DNA of 11,760 nucleotides from Sphingomonadales bacterium UBA7473 (GTDB lineage: Bacteria > Pseudomonadota > Alphaproteobacteria > Sphingomonadales > Sphingomonadaceae): positions 1 to 11,760 of the forward strand of contig DLOX01000207.1 of assembly GCA_002478575.1 (NCBI GenBank), in the 5' to 3' direction. Numbering within the stretch: the first letter of the stretch is position 1; the number at the start of each line of letters is the position of its first letter. Shown piece by piece: positions 1 to 6,230 of the stretch. A program made the translations under genes and the position numbers. The notes beneath the pieces were generated by a model that ran no database searches, had not been told where the DNA came from, and saw only the letters and a program-made list of their open reading frames with translations.

Positions 1-1346
1 CCGCCCATCACGCTGATCCGCGCGTTTGGCCATGTAAAGAGGAAGCGGGGTGAATAGGCCCGCCCGCACATGCCGTAATTCCCCGCGCCGAATGATCCGC
101 CGATCAACACGGTGATCTTGGGCACTTGTGCAGTGGCAACCGCAGTGACGAGCTTTGCGCCATGCTTGGCAATCCCCTCCGCCTCATATTTGCCGCCGAC
201 CATGAAACCGCTGATATTCTGGAGGAACAGCAGGGGTATCCGCCGCTGGCAGGCGAGTTCGATGAAATGTGCGCCCTTTTGCGCGCTCTCGCTGAACAGC
301 ACGCCGTTATTGGCAAGGATCGCGACTGGAATCCCCCAGATATGCGCAAAGCCGCAGACGAGCGTGCTGCCATAAAGCGCCTTGAACTCGTGAAATTCGC
401 TGCCGTCCACTAATCGCGCGATCACCTCATGCACGTCATAGGGCGCGCGGACGTCGGTGGGCAGGATGCCGTACAGCTCCTCCGCGTCATATTTGGGTGG
501 GCGAGGCTCCTTCAAATCCAAATCAGTTTTGTGCGCGGGCCCCAGGTGCGAAACGATATCGCGCACAATGGTCAGCGCATGTTCGTCATTCTCCGCAACA
601 TGATCGACCACGCCCGATTTGCGCCCATGCAGATCGCCGCCGCCCAGATCCTCGGCACTGATCTCCTCCCCCGTCGCGGCCTTCACCAGCGGCGGGCCAG
701 CGAGGAAGATTGTGCCCTGATTGCGGACAATCACCGTCTCGTCGGACATGGCGGGCACATAGGCCCCGCCCGCGGTACAGCTGCCCATCACACAGGCAAT
801 CTGCGGAACTTGCAGCGCCGACATATTGGCCTGATTGAAAAAGATGCGCCCGAAATGATCCTTATCGGGAAACACCTCTGCCTGATGCGGCAGGTTGGCA
901 CCGCCGCTGTCGACGAGGTAGATGCAGAGCAGCCGGTTTTCGAGCGCAATCTCCTGCGCACGCAGATGCTTTTTCACGGTCAGCGGATAGTATGTGCCGC
1001 CCTTCACCGTCGCATCGTTGCAGACGATCATCACCTGCCGCCCTGATACGCGACCAATGCCGCAAATCAGGCTGGCCCCATGAACATCGCCGTCATACAT
1101 GCCGTTCGCCGCCAACTGACCAATCTCCAGAAATGGCGAACCCGGATCAAGCAGTCGTTCCACCCGATCACGCGGCAACAGCTTCCCCCGGGAAACATGG
1201 CGCTCGCGCGACTTCTCATTCCCGCCCAGCGCAGCCTCAGCGACTTTTGCCCAAAGCTCTTCCTTCAGCGCGACATTGTGCGCCACATTTGCGCGAAATT
1301 GTTCGCTTTCGGTATTCGCGTTGGTGGGAAGGACGGGCGCGGTCAT
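1..1346 (-). CDS. mccB: Methylcrotonyl-CoA carboxylase, carboxyltransferase (beta) subunit, 3' end cut by window
   Basis: Non-biotinylated subunit of 3-methylcrotonyl-CoA carboxylase, which moves the carboxyl group from carboxybiotin to 3-methylcrotonyl-CoA in leucine/isovalerate breakdown in the cytoplasm. I translated it by hand from the minus strand: it begins MTAPVLPTNANTESEQFR and 448 residues are visible of the roughly 535 usual for the family, so the C-terminus lies beyond base 1. The N-terminal carboxyltransferase half shows YLVDSGGANLP (residues 143-153) and GSCTAGGAYVPAMSDE (188-203). The C-terminal half shows QNISGFMVGGKYEAEGIAKH (376-395) and GGSFGAGNYGMCGRAYSPR (416-434). The NISGFMVG...YEAEGIAKHGAK stretch is characteristic of the MCC beta group rather than propionyl-CoA carboxylase. 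The start at 1346 is the natural family N-terminus; a GGAG lies 13 bases upstream, which is rather far. The gene is divergent from a LysR regulator. The partner biotin subunit would be expected to the left but is not visible. Confidence 0.93.
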   Translation of the reverse strand, partial: MTAPVLPTNANTESEQFRANVAHNVALKEELWAKVAEAALGGNEKSRERHVSRGKLLPRDRVERLLDPGSPFLEIGQLAANGMYDGDVHGASLICGIGRVSGRQVMIVCNDATVKGGTYYPLTVKKHLRAQEIALENRLLCIYLVDSGGANLPHQAEVFPDKDHFGRIFFNQANMSALQVPQIACVMGSCTAGGAYVPAMSDETVIVRNQGTIFLAGPPLVKAATGEEISAEDLGGGDLHGRKSGVVDHVAENDEHALTIVRDIVSHLGPAHKTDLDLKEPRPPKYDAEELYGILPTDVRAPYDVHEVIARLVDGSEFHEFKALYGSTLVCGFAHIWGIPVAILANNGVLFSESAQKGAHFIELACQRRIPLLFLQNISGFMVGGKYEAEGIAKHGAKLVTAVATAQVPKITVLIGGSFGAGNYGMCGRAYSPRFLFTWPNARISVMG

Positions 1347-1392
1347 GATCGGCTTTCGACTCCAGCGAAGGTCAGTGCGACAGCTTCATTGA

Positions 1393-1420
1393 ATTATCGC
1401 ATTTTGCAATCCTAGCTCAA
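1393..1420 (-). promoter_or_regulatory. Candidate sigma-70-type promoter for mccB
   Basis: On the minus strand, TTGAGC (1420-1415) and GATAAT (1398-1393) are separated by 16 bp and lie about 47 bp upstream of the mccB start. This is the best -35/-10 pair I can see in the 127-bp divergent spacer. The spacer between the boxes contains TGCAAAATGCG running into the -10. The LysR palindrome lies about 40 bp farther upstream of the -35, a place from which an activator could act. This is a pattern match by eye only. Confidence 0.35.
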
Positions 1421-1438
1421 TCAATCCCTGAAAAGAAA

Positions 1439-1465
1439 TTGAAAGATTTCTAACTAAACTATAGA
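1439..1465 (+). promoter_or_regulatory. Candidate promoter for the LysR regulator, possibly giving a leaderless mRNA
   Basis: TTGAAA (1439-1444) and TATAGA (1460-1465) form a plausible -35/-10 pair with a short 15-bp spacer. A transcript from this -10 would start about 6-9 bases downstream, at roughly 1472-1474, which is the ATG of the regulator itself. This fits the absence of any Shine-Dalgarno sequence before that ATG. The -10 overlaps the LysR palindrome, so binding there should block this promoter. Confidence 0.35.
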
Positions 1466-1475
1466 TAGTATCTAT
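1461..1475. promoter_or_regulatory. Perfect 15-bp palindrome with LysR-type T-N11-A box
   Basis: The sequence ATAGATA-G-TATCTAT has 7-bp arms around one central base. Inside it is T-AGATAGTATCT-A, the T-N11-A spacing typical of LysR-type operators. Its last two bases are the first two of the regulator's ATG at 1474. It lies between the two divergent genes, where LysR-family proteins usually bind to control the divergent target and repress themselves. The palindrome is read directly; that this particular regulator binds it is inference. Confidence 0.6.
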
Positions 1476-2352
1476 GATTGATCGATATCTGATCCGCTAT
1501 TTCCTTGCGGTGGTAGACGCTGGAACCTTCTCTCGCGCGGCAGCCATATCGAATGTATCGCAGCCTACCTTATCCGCCGGAATTGCCAAACTGGAACGCT
1601 CGCTCGGCCGTAAGCTGTTCGAACGATCCAGCCGCCGCGTGCATCTGACCGCTGCAGGAAACCGCCTTCTGGTGCATGCCCGTCAAATTGAAAATGAGTT
1701 TAATTCGGCACAAGCGGCCGTGCAGGGGCTTTTGCCTTCCACCACATTTCGCTTGGGCTTGCTTTCATCCATCTCGACATCGCTTGTCGCAGCGTTCGTT
1801 GCAGCGGTTCGGGCAGAATCGCCCACTTTGCAGCTTGAACTGGTTGAAGGGAATGAACGCACTTTGCTGCAATATCTGGGCCGTGGACGGATTGACGCCG
1901 GGATATGCCTTGATCGCGACAACCACCGTTTCCGCACCGAATCGCTGTGGGAAGAAGGCTATGTCCTCGCTTTGCCAAAGCGCCATGCTCAAGCGCATCG
2001 GGACAGGGTCTCAGCGGAAGAGCTTTCAAGCGACATGATCATCATACGCACCCATTGCGAGGTGCTGGCCGAAACCAGCAGGCATTTCACAAAGCGGGGC
2101 GTGCGGCCTTTCTTTCCCCTAAAAACCGGCAATGATGATCGCGCAATGGCGATGGTCCGCGAAGGCTTGGGGATCACTGTGGTCCCCGAAACGCATGCGC
2201 TGGACGGTGTCGTAAAACCATCCATGGCAGATTTCGGGTTGCGCAGGCGCATCAGCCTCTTCTGGCGCGAAGAGGGAGAATCGCACATAGAATCGATATC
2301 AAAGCCGATTGATATGTTGCGCCATGAGGCCGCTGCTCAGCTTTCCGGCTGA
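1474..2352 (+). CDS. LysR-family transcriptional regulator
   Basis: A 292-residue protein of normal LysR length. The N-terminal winged helix-turn-helix is clear: FLAVVDAGTFSRAAAISNVS (residues 11-30), then QPTLSAGIAKLERSLGRKLF and the RVHLTAAG segment near 55-63. The remainder matches an effector-binding domain of two alternating alpha/beta lobes, from about residue 90, including GLGITVVPE near 230. The start is set by the canonical MIDRYLIRYFLAV N-terminus. There is no Shine-Dalgarno before it, and the ATG overlaps the palindromic LysR box. It is divergent from mccB, so the simplest inference is control of leucine/isovalerate catabolism with a CoA-linked or related effector. Such operons are better known to be controlled by MerR-type (LiuR) or TetR-type (LiuQ) regulators, so this pairing is not the textbook one. 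The true effector cannot be read from sequence. Confidence 0.93.
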   Translation: MIDRYLIRYFLAVVDAGTFSRAAAISNVSQPTLSAGIAKLERSLGRKLFERSSRRVHLTAAGNRLLVHARQIENEFNSAQAAVQGLLPSTTFRLGLLSSISTSLVAAFVAAVRAESPTLQLELVEGNERTLLQYLGRGRIDAGICLDRDNHRFRTESLWEEGYVLALPKRHAQAHRDRVSAEELSSDMIIIRTHCEVLAETSRHFTKRGVRPFFPLKTGNDDRAMAMVREGLGITVVPETHALDGVVKPSMADFGLRRRISLFWREEGESHIESISKPIDMLRHEAAAQLSG

Positions 2353-2473
2353 ATGTGCCGCTCAAAAAGGCCTTGAGATCCTCAGTTTCGTTGGATTTCT
2401 GGCGCCTCCTTGAGGCGCAAAGACATCGCGCGCTCCGCACATTGATGAATTTTGAGGCGGTTGATTTATTCGA
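2353..2473. other. Short intergenic stretch with a hairpin
   Basis: No gene is visible here. At 2402-2418 there is a perfect 7-bp stem, GCGCCTC-CTT-GAGGCGC. No run of T follows on either strand, so it does not have the form of a standard intrinsic terminator, although it lies 50 bases after the LysR gene and could act as an mRNA 3'-end stabiliser or a weak terminator. The stretch also lacks any recognisable 5' part of the ornithine cyclodeaminase-like gene that follows. Confidence 0.5.
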
Positions 2474-2926
2474 GTGATTGCAACTCAATCATTGATTATG
2501 CACAGTTCAATTTGGAAGAACCTAAAGGCTACTCTCGGCGTATTGGGGAGCGGCGGCGAAGGAAGCACCCATGTCCGCGCCATCAATGCTGTTCGTCGCT
2601 TGTCGAAACTGACGGTATTCAGCCCGACCGAAGCGAACCGCAATGCCTTTGCCAAGGCTTTCGAGGTCAAAACAGATGAGCCATCTGTGGCAGTCGCGAC
2701 CGAAGAAGAGGCTGAGGAAACCGGCTACTTCCGCGACGCCCATGCTGCGGGTGTTGAATTTGATCACAAGGTCTTCACGCTCAATCAACTGGTGCTCGGT
2801 GAGCTCAGCGAGAAGATGGTCGGTGCGCCGCTGCAAGACATTGCGGTCGCAACCATCGCCTATCAGCGCGCGCTTGAGGCGGACCTTGCCAGCGACAGCG
2901 GCGTCCATTTCGCCCGCAAGGGCTAA
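2474..2926 (+). pseudogene. Ornithine cyclodeaminase/mu-crystallin-like remnant
   Basis: The open frame gives 150 residues against roughly 320-360 for intact members. The region around residues 20-56 (LGVLGSGGEGSTHVRAINAV and LTVFSPTEANRNAFAKAFE) matches the NAD(P)-binding Rossmann segment of ornithine cyclodeaminase/mu-crystallin proteins, including the GSGxxxxTH turn and the family's VFSPTxxNRxxFA strand. The segment near 116-138 (GAPLQDIAVATIAYQRALE) matches the C-terminal family helix. Missing are the N-terminal half (about 110 residues with the substrate and lysine contacts) and most of the stretch between these blocks. The reading frame has stayed open, which suggests in-frame deletions or a chance open frame. 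No ribosome binding site precedes either candidate ATG (2474 or 2498). It lies 17 bases before the damaged start of a DapA-like gene, as though the two were once one operon. It is probably non-functional; a short derived protein cannot be ruled out. Confidence 0.6.
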
Positions 2927-2932
2927 GTTACC

Positions 2933-2967
2933 GGAGAGGTCACATAGTAAATTATACACGCAAATAA
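2933..2967 (+). other. Damaged translation start of the DapA-like gene (ATA start, in-frame TAA)
   Basis: GGAGAGG (2933-2939) is a strong ribosome binding site. The codon at the correct distance, in the frame of the downstream gene, is ATA at 2944, not ATG. The frame continues ATA GTA AAT TAT ACA CGC AAA and then TAA (2965-2967), followed directly by codons for ARDWAWQNMHGV, which resembles the usual N-terminus of this DapA-like subfamily (pattern T-R-x-E-A-R-x-W-A). One change turns ATA back into ATG, and one change turns TAA into GAA at the place where glutamate is expected. The sequence is read directly; the ancestral state is inferred. Confidence 0.6.
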
Positions 2968-2991
2968 GCCCGTGATTGGGCCTGGCAAAAC

Positions 2992-3957
2992 ATGCACGGC
3001 GTCGATTGCGTCATCATGCCGTCGTTCACTGCTGACCTGCACGGTCTGAACAAAGCCGGCATTCAACATGACGTGCGCAAGATCATCGAGTTTGGCTTTG
3101 GCGGTGCGTTGCTGGTGGCAGACTTCCCCTTTTATTCCGACGAGGAATATGTCCAATTTGCTGAGTGGGCGCATGAGGCGGCCGAAGGCAAGCTGCGGCT
3201 CGTCTATCATGCCTCGTTCAACACGCTGGAGCAGAATATCTCGATCGCGCAGAAGGTTACGCCCTACTTCGATTACAGCCTGCTCTGCTATCCGGCGAAC
3301 TATTACCCCACCACCGAACAACAGGTCTATGAATATAGCAAGGCATTCTGCGATCAGACCGATATGGGCGTGATGCTGTTCCCTGTGCCCTTGTGGAACT
3401 TCGTTCGCCTGCACCCGGCACAAATGTCGATGCCGCTGCTGCGCCGTTTGGTTGACGATTGCGAAACGGTTTTCGCGATCAAGGCCGAGGGCGATTTGCC
3501 TGGCATTGGCGGTCTGCTGAATGTCTATAATCTGTTCAAGGATGTGATCGTGTCTTGCCCGATCGAATCCGAAATCATCCCGCTGATGTCGGTGATGGAA
3601 TTCCAGTATAGCGGCACCAACTATACCGCTGGCTATGGCGATTATATTCCCAAAACCTTTGCGGCTGCCCGTGCGGGGAACCATGATGAGGCGATGGAGC
3701 GCTTCTGGAAACTCCATCCTGCGCGTCAGGCGATGGGCGTGCTCGGCAATGGCACCCAGTTCACGGGCCTGATCAACCGCATGTCCTGGAAATTCGCCGA
3801 CTGGGCTATGGGCCTAAACGGCGGCCCGATCCGTCAACCGACAGCCAAGGTCAACGACGGGATGATGGCGCAGTGGTGGCGCGGTATTGAAGCTTTAGGC
3901 ATCGGCGTGCCCCGCCAACCCAATGCCGATTTCTTCATCGGGCGCCATCCAGCCTAA
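2992..3957 (+). CDS. DapA/dihydrodipicolinate synthase superfamily protein, N-terminus damaged
   Basis: From the first in-frame ATG the product is 321 residues with a nearly complete (beta/alpha)8 barrel of the DHDPS/N-acetylneuraminate lyase superfamily. Visible blocks include CVIMPSFTADLHGLNKAGI (residues 6-24) at the strand-1 position, VYHASFNTLEQNI (71-83), LLCYPANYYPTTEQQ (97-111), FPVPLWNF (130-137) in place of the usual YN.P motif, and VFAIKAEGD (160-168), where K164 is the likely Schiff-base lysine. These enzymes form or cleave 2-oxo-acid aldol products; the substrate here is unknown and it should not be called dapA. This start lacks a ribosome binding site and omits about 16 residues of the conserved N-terminus, because upstream in the same frame lie an ATA in place of the start and a TAA at 2965. 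The rest of the frame is undamaged, so inactivation, if real, is recent. It sits behind an ornithine cyclodeaminase-like remnant. Confidence 0.75.
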   Translation: MHGVDCVIMPSFTADLHGLNKAGIQHDVRKIIEFGFGGALLVADFPFYSDEEYVQFAEWAHEAAEGKLRLVYHASFNTLEQNISIAQKVTPYFDYSLLCYPANYYPTTEQQVYEYSKAFCDQTDMGVMLFPVPLWNFVRLHPAQMSMPLLRRLVDDCETVFAIKAEGDLPGIGGLLNVYNLFKDVIVSCPIESEIIPLMSVMEFQYSGTNYTAGYGDYIPKTFAAARAGNHDEAMERFWKLHPARQAMGVLGNGTQFTGLINRMSWKFADWAMGLNGGPIRQPTAKVNDGMMAQWWRGIEALGIGVPRQPNADFFIGRHPA

Positions 3958-4042
3958 CGTTCTTCGGCTTCCTCCACGGAGCCGCGCCAAATCTCCTCAA
4001 GCCGTTGATCAGCGCGTAAGCCGTAAAGGCGAGCGCACTGAC
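3958..4042. other. Non-coding stretch between the DapA-like gene and the hydrolase stub
   Basis: An open frame crosses this stretch but its translation resembles no family and overlaps the end of the DapA-like gene. A weak CGGCT/AGCCG inverted repeat follows the DapA-like stop, without a T run. It probably represents scrambled sequence left by the event that cut the hydrolase gene. Confidence 0.4.
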
Positions 4043-4222
4043 CACCAGCTGGCCCCGGACCATCGTTACGCTGCGGGCTATGATGACGCTTTGAGTGCGT
4101 TTCTATGGTTGAAGGACAATGCCGCAGCACTTGGTGCTGAACCTTCCAAACTAGTGATTATTGCCGATTCACCGGGCGGGCTGCTGGCAGCAGCAATTGC
4201 ACTTCGCGTTTTTTTCGTTTGA
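4043..4222 (+). pseudogene. Fragment of an HSL-type alpha/beta hydrolase (fold-3 esterase)
   Basis: About 55 residues beginning at LAPDHRYAAGYDDALSAF (4049 onward) and ending ADSPGGLLAAAIAL (about 4204) match the hormone-sensitive-lipase-type esterase family. There, a YRLAPEHRFPAxxxD segment leads to the nucleophile elbow GDSAGG. The serine is kept, but the first glycine of the elbow is alanine and the residue after the serine is proline. The HGGG oxyanion region on the N-terminal side and the Asp and His of the triad on the C-terminal side are absent. Homology stops sharply near 4205, immediately before a run of seven T and the end of the opposing glycosyltransferase gene. No start codon or ribosome binding site belongs to it. 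It is a remnant; its other strand now encodes the tail of the GT4 protein. Confidence 0.7.
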
Positions 4223-5223
4223 GCCATGCTGTATTTTTCCTCGAATAAGCTCCGCCACAGATGGATGCGGTTGTGGAGTGCTCCTTGCGTCGCCGCTCTG
4301 CCGGCTCGGCTCATTTCGGCAAGCGGCTGCTGATGAAGGGACCGGAGTGCATTGAACAATGCGCCTGGATCATCGCAATCAACCACGATTCCTGCATCGC
4401 CGACCTGCTCCGGCAAGCCGCCCGCCGTTGAGACGAGGATTGGACGCCCGGCTTGCCGCGCTTCATGCGCCACTTGGCCATAGGTTTCGTATCGAGAGGG
4501 AACGGCGACGACATGGCATTGCGCTAAAAATCCAGCAACATTGCCGACTTTGCCCACGAAAAGGATGCGATCATCGCCTATGGCCAGATTCTGCAACGCT
4601 GCTTCATCAGGGCCATAGCCGCCAATCAAGAGCCTTAGATTGCCAGCTTGGTCGGTTCGCCTAAACGCTGAGATCAAGCGGTCAAAGCCCTTTGCTTCGC
4701 AAAAGCGGCCATAGGCCCCTATGATTAAGGGGGCTTGCGAATTAAGACTAAGGTCAGGCACGGAGGATAGCTTCGGTGTGTTCCCAAACGGATGAATGAC
4801 CCGAGTGAGGCCGGGGCGGACCATCTCCTCCTCTTCCAGCCACTGCTTCTGCGCAGTCGAGACCGCGACCACAGCACCCACTGCCGATAGACAAAGCCGC
4901 ATCATCGCGCGAAACCGCCGCATATCAGGCACATGAAGCTCCGCCCATTCCTTCGAATAGCTATGTTCAACATGGATGATCCGTGCCTGTGGATTGCGAA
5001 GGCGAAGCGAATGGAAAAAGCTGATCCGCCGCCAATTTGGCGGGAAATGGGTGAGGATGATGTCTGTCTCAACCTTGGGCGCGACCATCGCTTCGCCATC
5101 AATCGAGTGGGTTTCGAAATGAGCGAACGCTCTAAACTGAGGGGTATCAAACAGTCTTAGGCCATGGACAACACCGCCCAAGGCGAAATCATCAAGGAGA
5201 TTGACGATGCGAAGCTTTGTCAT
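4078..5223 (-). CDS. GT4-family glycosyltransferase with an acquired C-terminal tail
   Basis: A 381-residue retaining glycosyltransferase of GT-B fold, expected to add a sugar from a nucleotide donor to a lipid-linked oligosaccharide on the cytoplasmic face. The C-terminal domain shows IIGAYGRFCEAKGFDRLI (167-184), LLIGGYGPD (198-206), and SRYETYGQVAHE (243-254) with the E-x7-E motif (E246, E254), followed by GGLPEQVGDAG (268-278). The N-terminal acceptor domain is diverged, with HVEHSY near 84-89. I place the start at 5223, not at an in-frame ATG at 5247: GGAGGTGAT lies directly upstream and the ATG overlaps the stop of the preceding GT2 gene as ATGA. Family similarity ends near residue 335. 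Residues about 341-381 are translated from the strand opposite the esterase fragment and have low-complexity composition (Ser/Ala-rich). The original stop therefore seems to have been lost. It is the last gene of the four-gene run. Confidence 0.85.
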   Translation of the reverse strand: MTKLRIVNLLDDFALGGVVHGLRLFDTPQFRAFAHFETHSIDGEAMVAPKVETDIILTHFPPNWRRISFFHSLRLRNPQARIIHVEHSYSKEWAELHVPDMRRFRAMMRLCLSAVGAVVAVSTAQKQWLEEEEMVRPGLTRVIHPFGNTPKLSSVPDLSLNSQAPLIIGAYGRFCEAKGFDRLISAFRRTDQAGNLRLLIGGYGPDEAALQNLAIGDDRILFVGKVGNVAGFLAQCHVVAVPSRYETYGQVAHEARQAGRPILVSTAGGLPEQVGDAGIVVDCDDPGALFNALRSLHQQPLAEMSRAGRAATQGALHNRIHLWRSLFEEKYSMAQTKKTRSAIAAASSPPGESAIITSLEGSAPSAAALSFNHRNALKASS

Positions 5224-6212
5224 GCGATCACCTCCGCGCCGGTCCATTTTCTGCTGATGGCGGCAAGCTGTGCAGGTTTGATCCAGCGGGCGAGGATCGC
5301 AGCTGCTAATGTCAGGCCTGTTTTAATCGGCTGCTCGATCAATGGACCAAGGCTCGTCGCCAACGCATCGCGCATCAGTGCTAGGGCAAAGCTGCCATCG
5401 CCTAATTGCACGGAACGACGCGCCAGATAGCGCAGCTGATAGGCGCGTGCACGGGCGCCATGTTCGGCGATGAATTCTGGGGCGTAGGCCTCTACCTTTG
5501 CATACATGCACAGCCATGTCTCATATTGGCGAATGACATTGGCTGATAGGCCGCCGCGCACGATCCGATATTCGGTCAGCAACGGCTTGATCCCATCAAA
5601 TGTGCAGTTGGCCTTCAGCGCAAGCCGCACCCAAAGTTCAATATCCTCCGACTGGCGGAAGTTCTCGTCGAAATAGCAGAGCCGTTTGGGGTCGTCGGGA
5701 TGCGGGAAAGCGATGCGATTGAGCATCGAACGCCGGATCAGAGGCGCGGAACCATTGCCAACCGGATTGCGGCAGAAAATGTCAGCGGCGCTCACCTGAT
5801 TGAGCTTGGGACGCTGGGCTTGCCGCAGCGGCTTGCCTTCGGAATCGATGAAGCGCGATCCGGAATAGCTGACCCCAACATCCGGCATTGAATCGAGATG
5901 GATCATATGAAGCATCAGCTTGTCGGGCAGCCACCGGTCATCGGAATCGAGAAGCGCAATCACCTCTCCGCGCGCTTCGGCTATGCCAGTGTTCCTCGCG
6001 CCCGCCAGACCGCGATTGGCTTGGGAAATGATCCGAATGCGGGGATCATCAAAGCCTCGGCAAATCTCGATACTGCGGTCTTGGCCGCCATCATCGATGA
6101 TCAGCAGTTCAAAATCTGCATAGCTTTGCGCCAAAACGCTGCGGATGGCCTCGGCCACATAGGCCTCAACTTGATAGACGGGCATGATCACGGAAACGCG
6201 GGGGAGGGGCAT
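5220..6212 (-). CDS. GT2-family (GT-A) glycosyltransferase, first copy
   Basis: A 330-residue inverting glycosyltransferase, predicted cytoplasmic and adding a sugar to the growing repeat unit. The GT-A signature is complete: VSVIMPVYQVEAYVAEAI (6-23), IIDDGGQD (38-45), ANRGLAGARNTGI (65-77), the metal-binding LDSDD (88-92), and SED (188-190) with the likely catalytic base. The usual DDGSTD reads DDGGQD. The C-terminal 80 residues include RYLARRSVQL and KTGLTLAAAILARW, which parallel the neighbouring GT2 gene, so the two probably arose by duplication. AAAGGA lies 8 bases before the ATG, confirming the start at 6212. Upstream there is an 18-nt gap to the other GT2 gene; downstream the stop overlaps the GT4 start. 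Confidence 0.9.
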   Translation of the reverse strand: MPLPRVSVIMPVYQVEAYVAEAIRSVLAQSYADFELLIIDDGGQDRSIEICRGFDDPRIRIISQANRGLAGARNTGIAEARGEVIALLDSDDRWLPDKLMLHMIHLDSMPDVGVSYSGSRFIDSEGKPLRQAQRPKLNQVSAADIFCRNPVGNGSAPLIRRSMLNRIAFPHPDDPKRLCYFDENFRQSEDIELWVRLALKANCTFDGIKPLLTEYRIVRGGLSANVIRQYETWLCMYAKVEAYAPEFIAEHGARARAYQLRYLARRSVQLGDGSFALALMRDALATSLGPLIEQPIKTGLTLAAAILARWIKPAQLAAISRKWTGAEVIA

Positions 6213-6230
6213 GTCTTATCCTTTCTAGAT

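Noticed and set aside
429..1046. 205-residue rightward open frame
   Set aside because: It lies antisense to mccB, whose minus-strand translation matches its family throughout; the rightward translation resembles nothing.
2402..2418. Intrinsic terminator after the LysR gene
   Set aside because: The stem is perfect and GC-rich but has a 3-base loop and no T run on either strand, so I list it only as a hairpin.
2944..2946. ATA used as a genuine start codon for the DapA-like gene
   Set aside because: Even if ATA initiated, the TAA at 2965 would end the peptide after seven residues, so it cannot produce the enzyme.
2923..3717. 264-residue leftward open frame
   Set aside because: It is the antisense shadow of the DapA-like gene, whose forward translation is clearly family-like.
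3923..4222. A real 99-residue protein starting at 3923
   Set aside because: The first 40 residues overlap the DapA-like gene and are unlike any family; only the last 55 or so match an esterase, without two thirds of the catalytic machinery.
5224..5247. GT4 start at 5247
   Set aside because: The extra eight residues are encoded by the ribosome binding site region GGAGGTGAT, and the ATG at 5223 has the proper spacing and the ATGA overlap.
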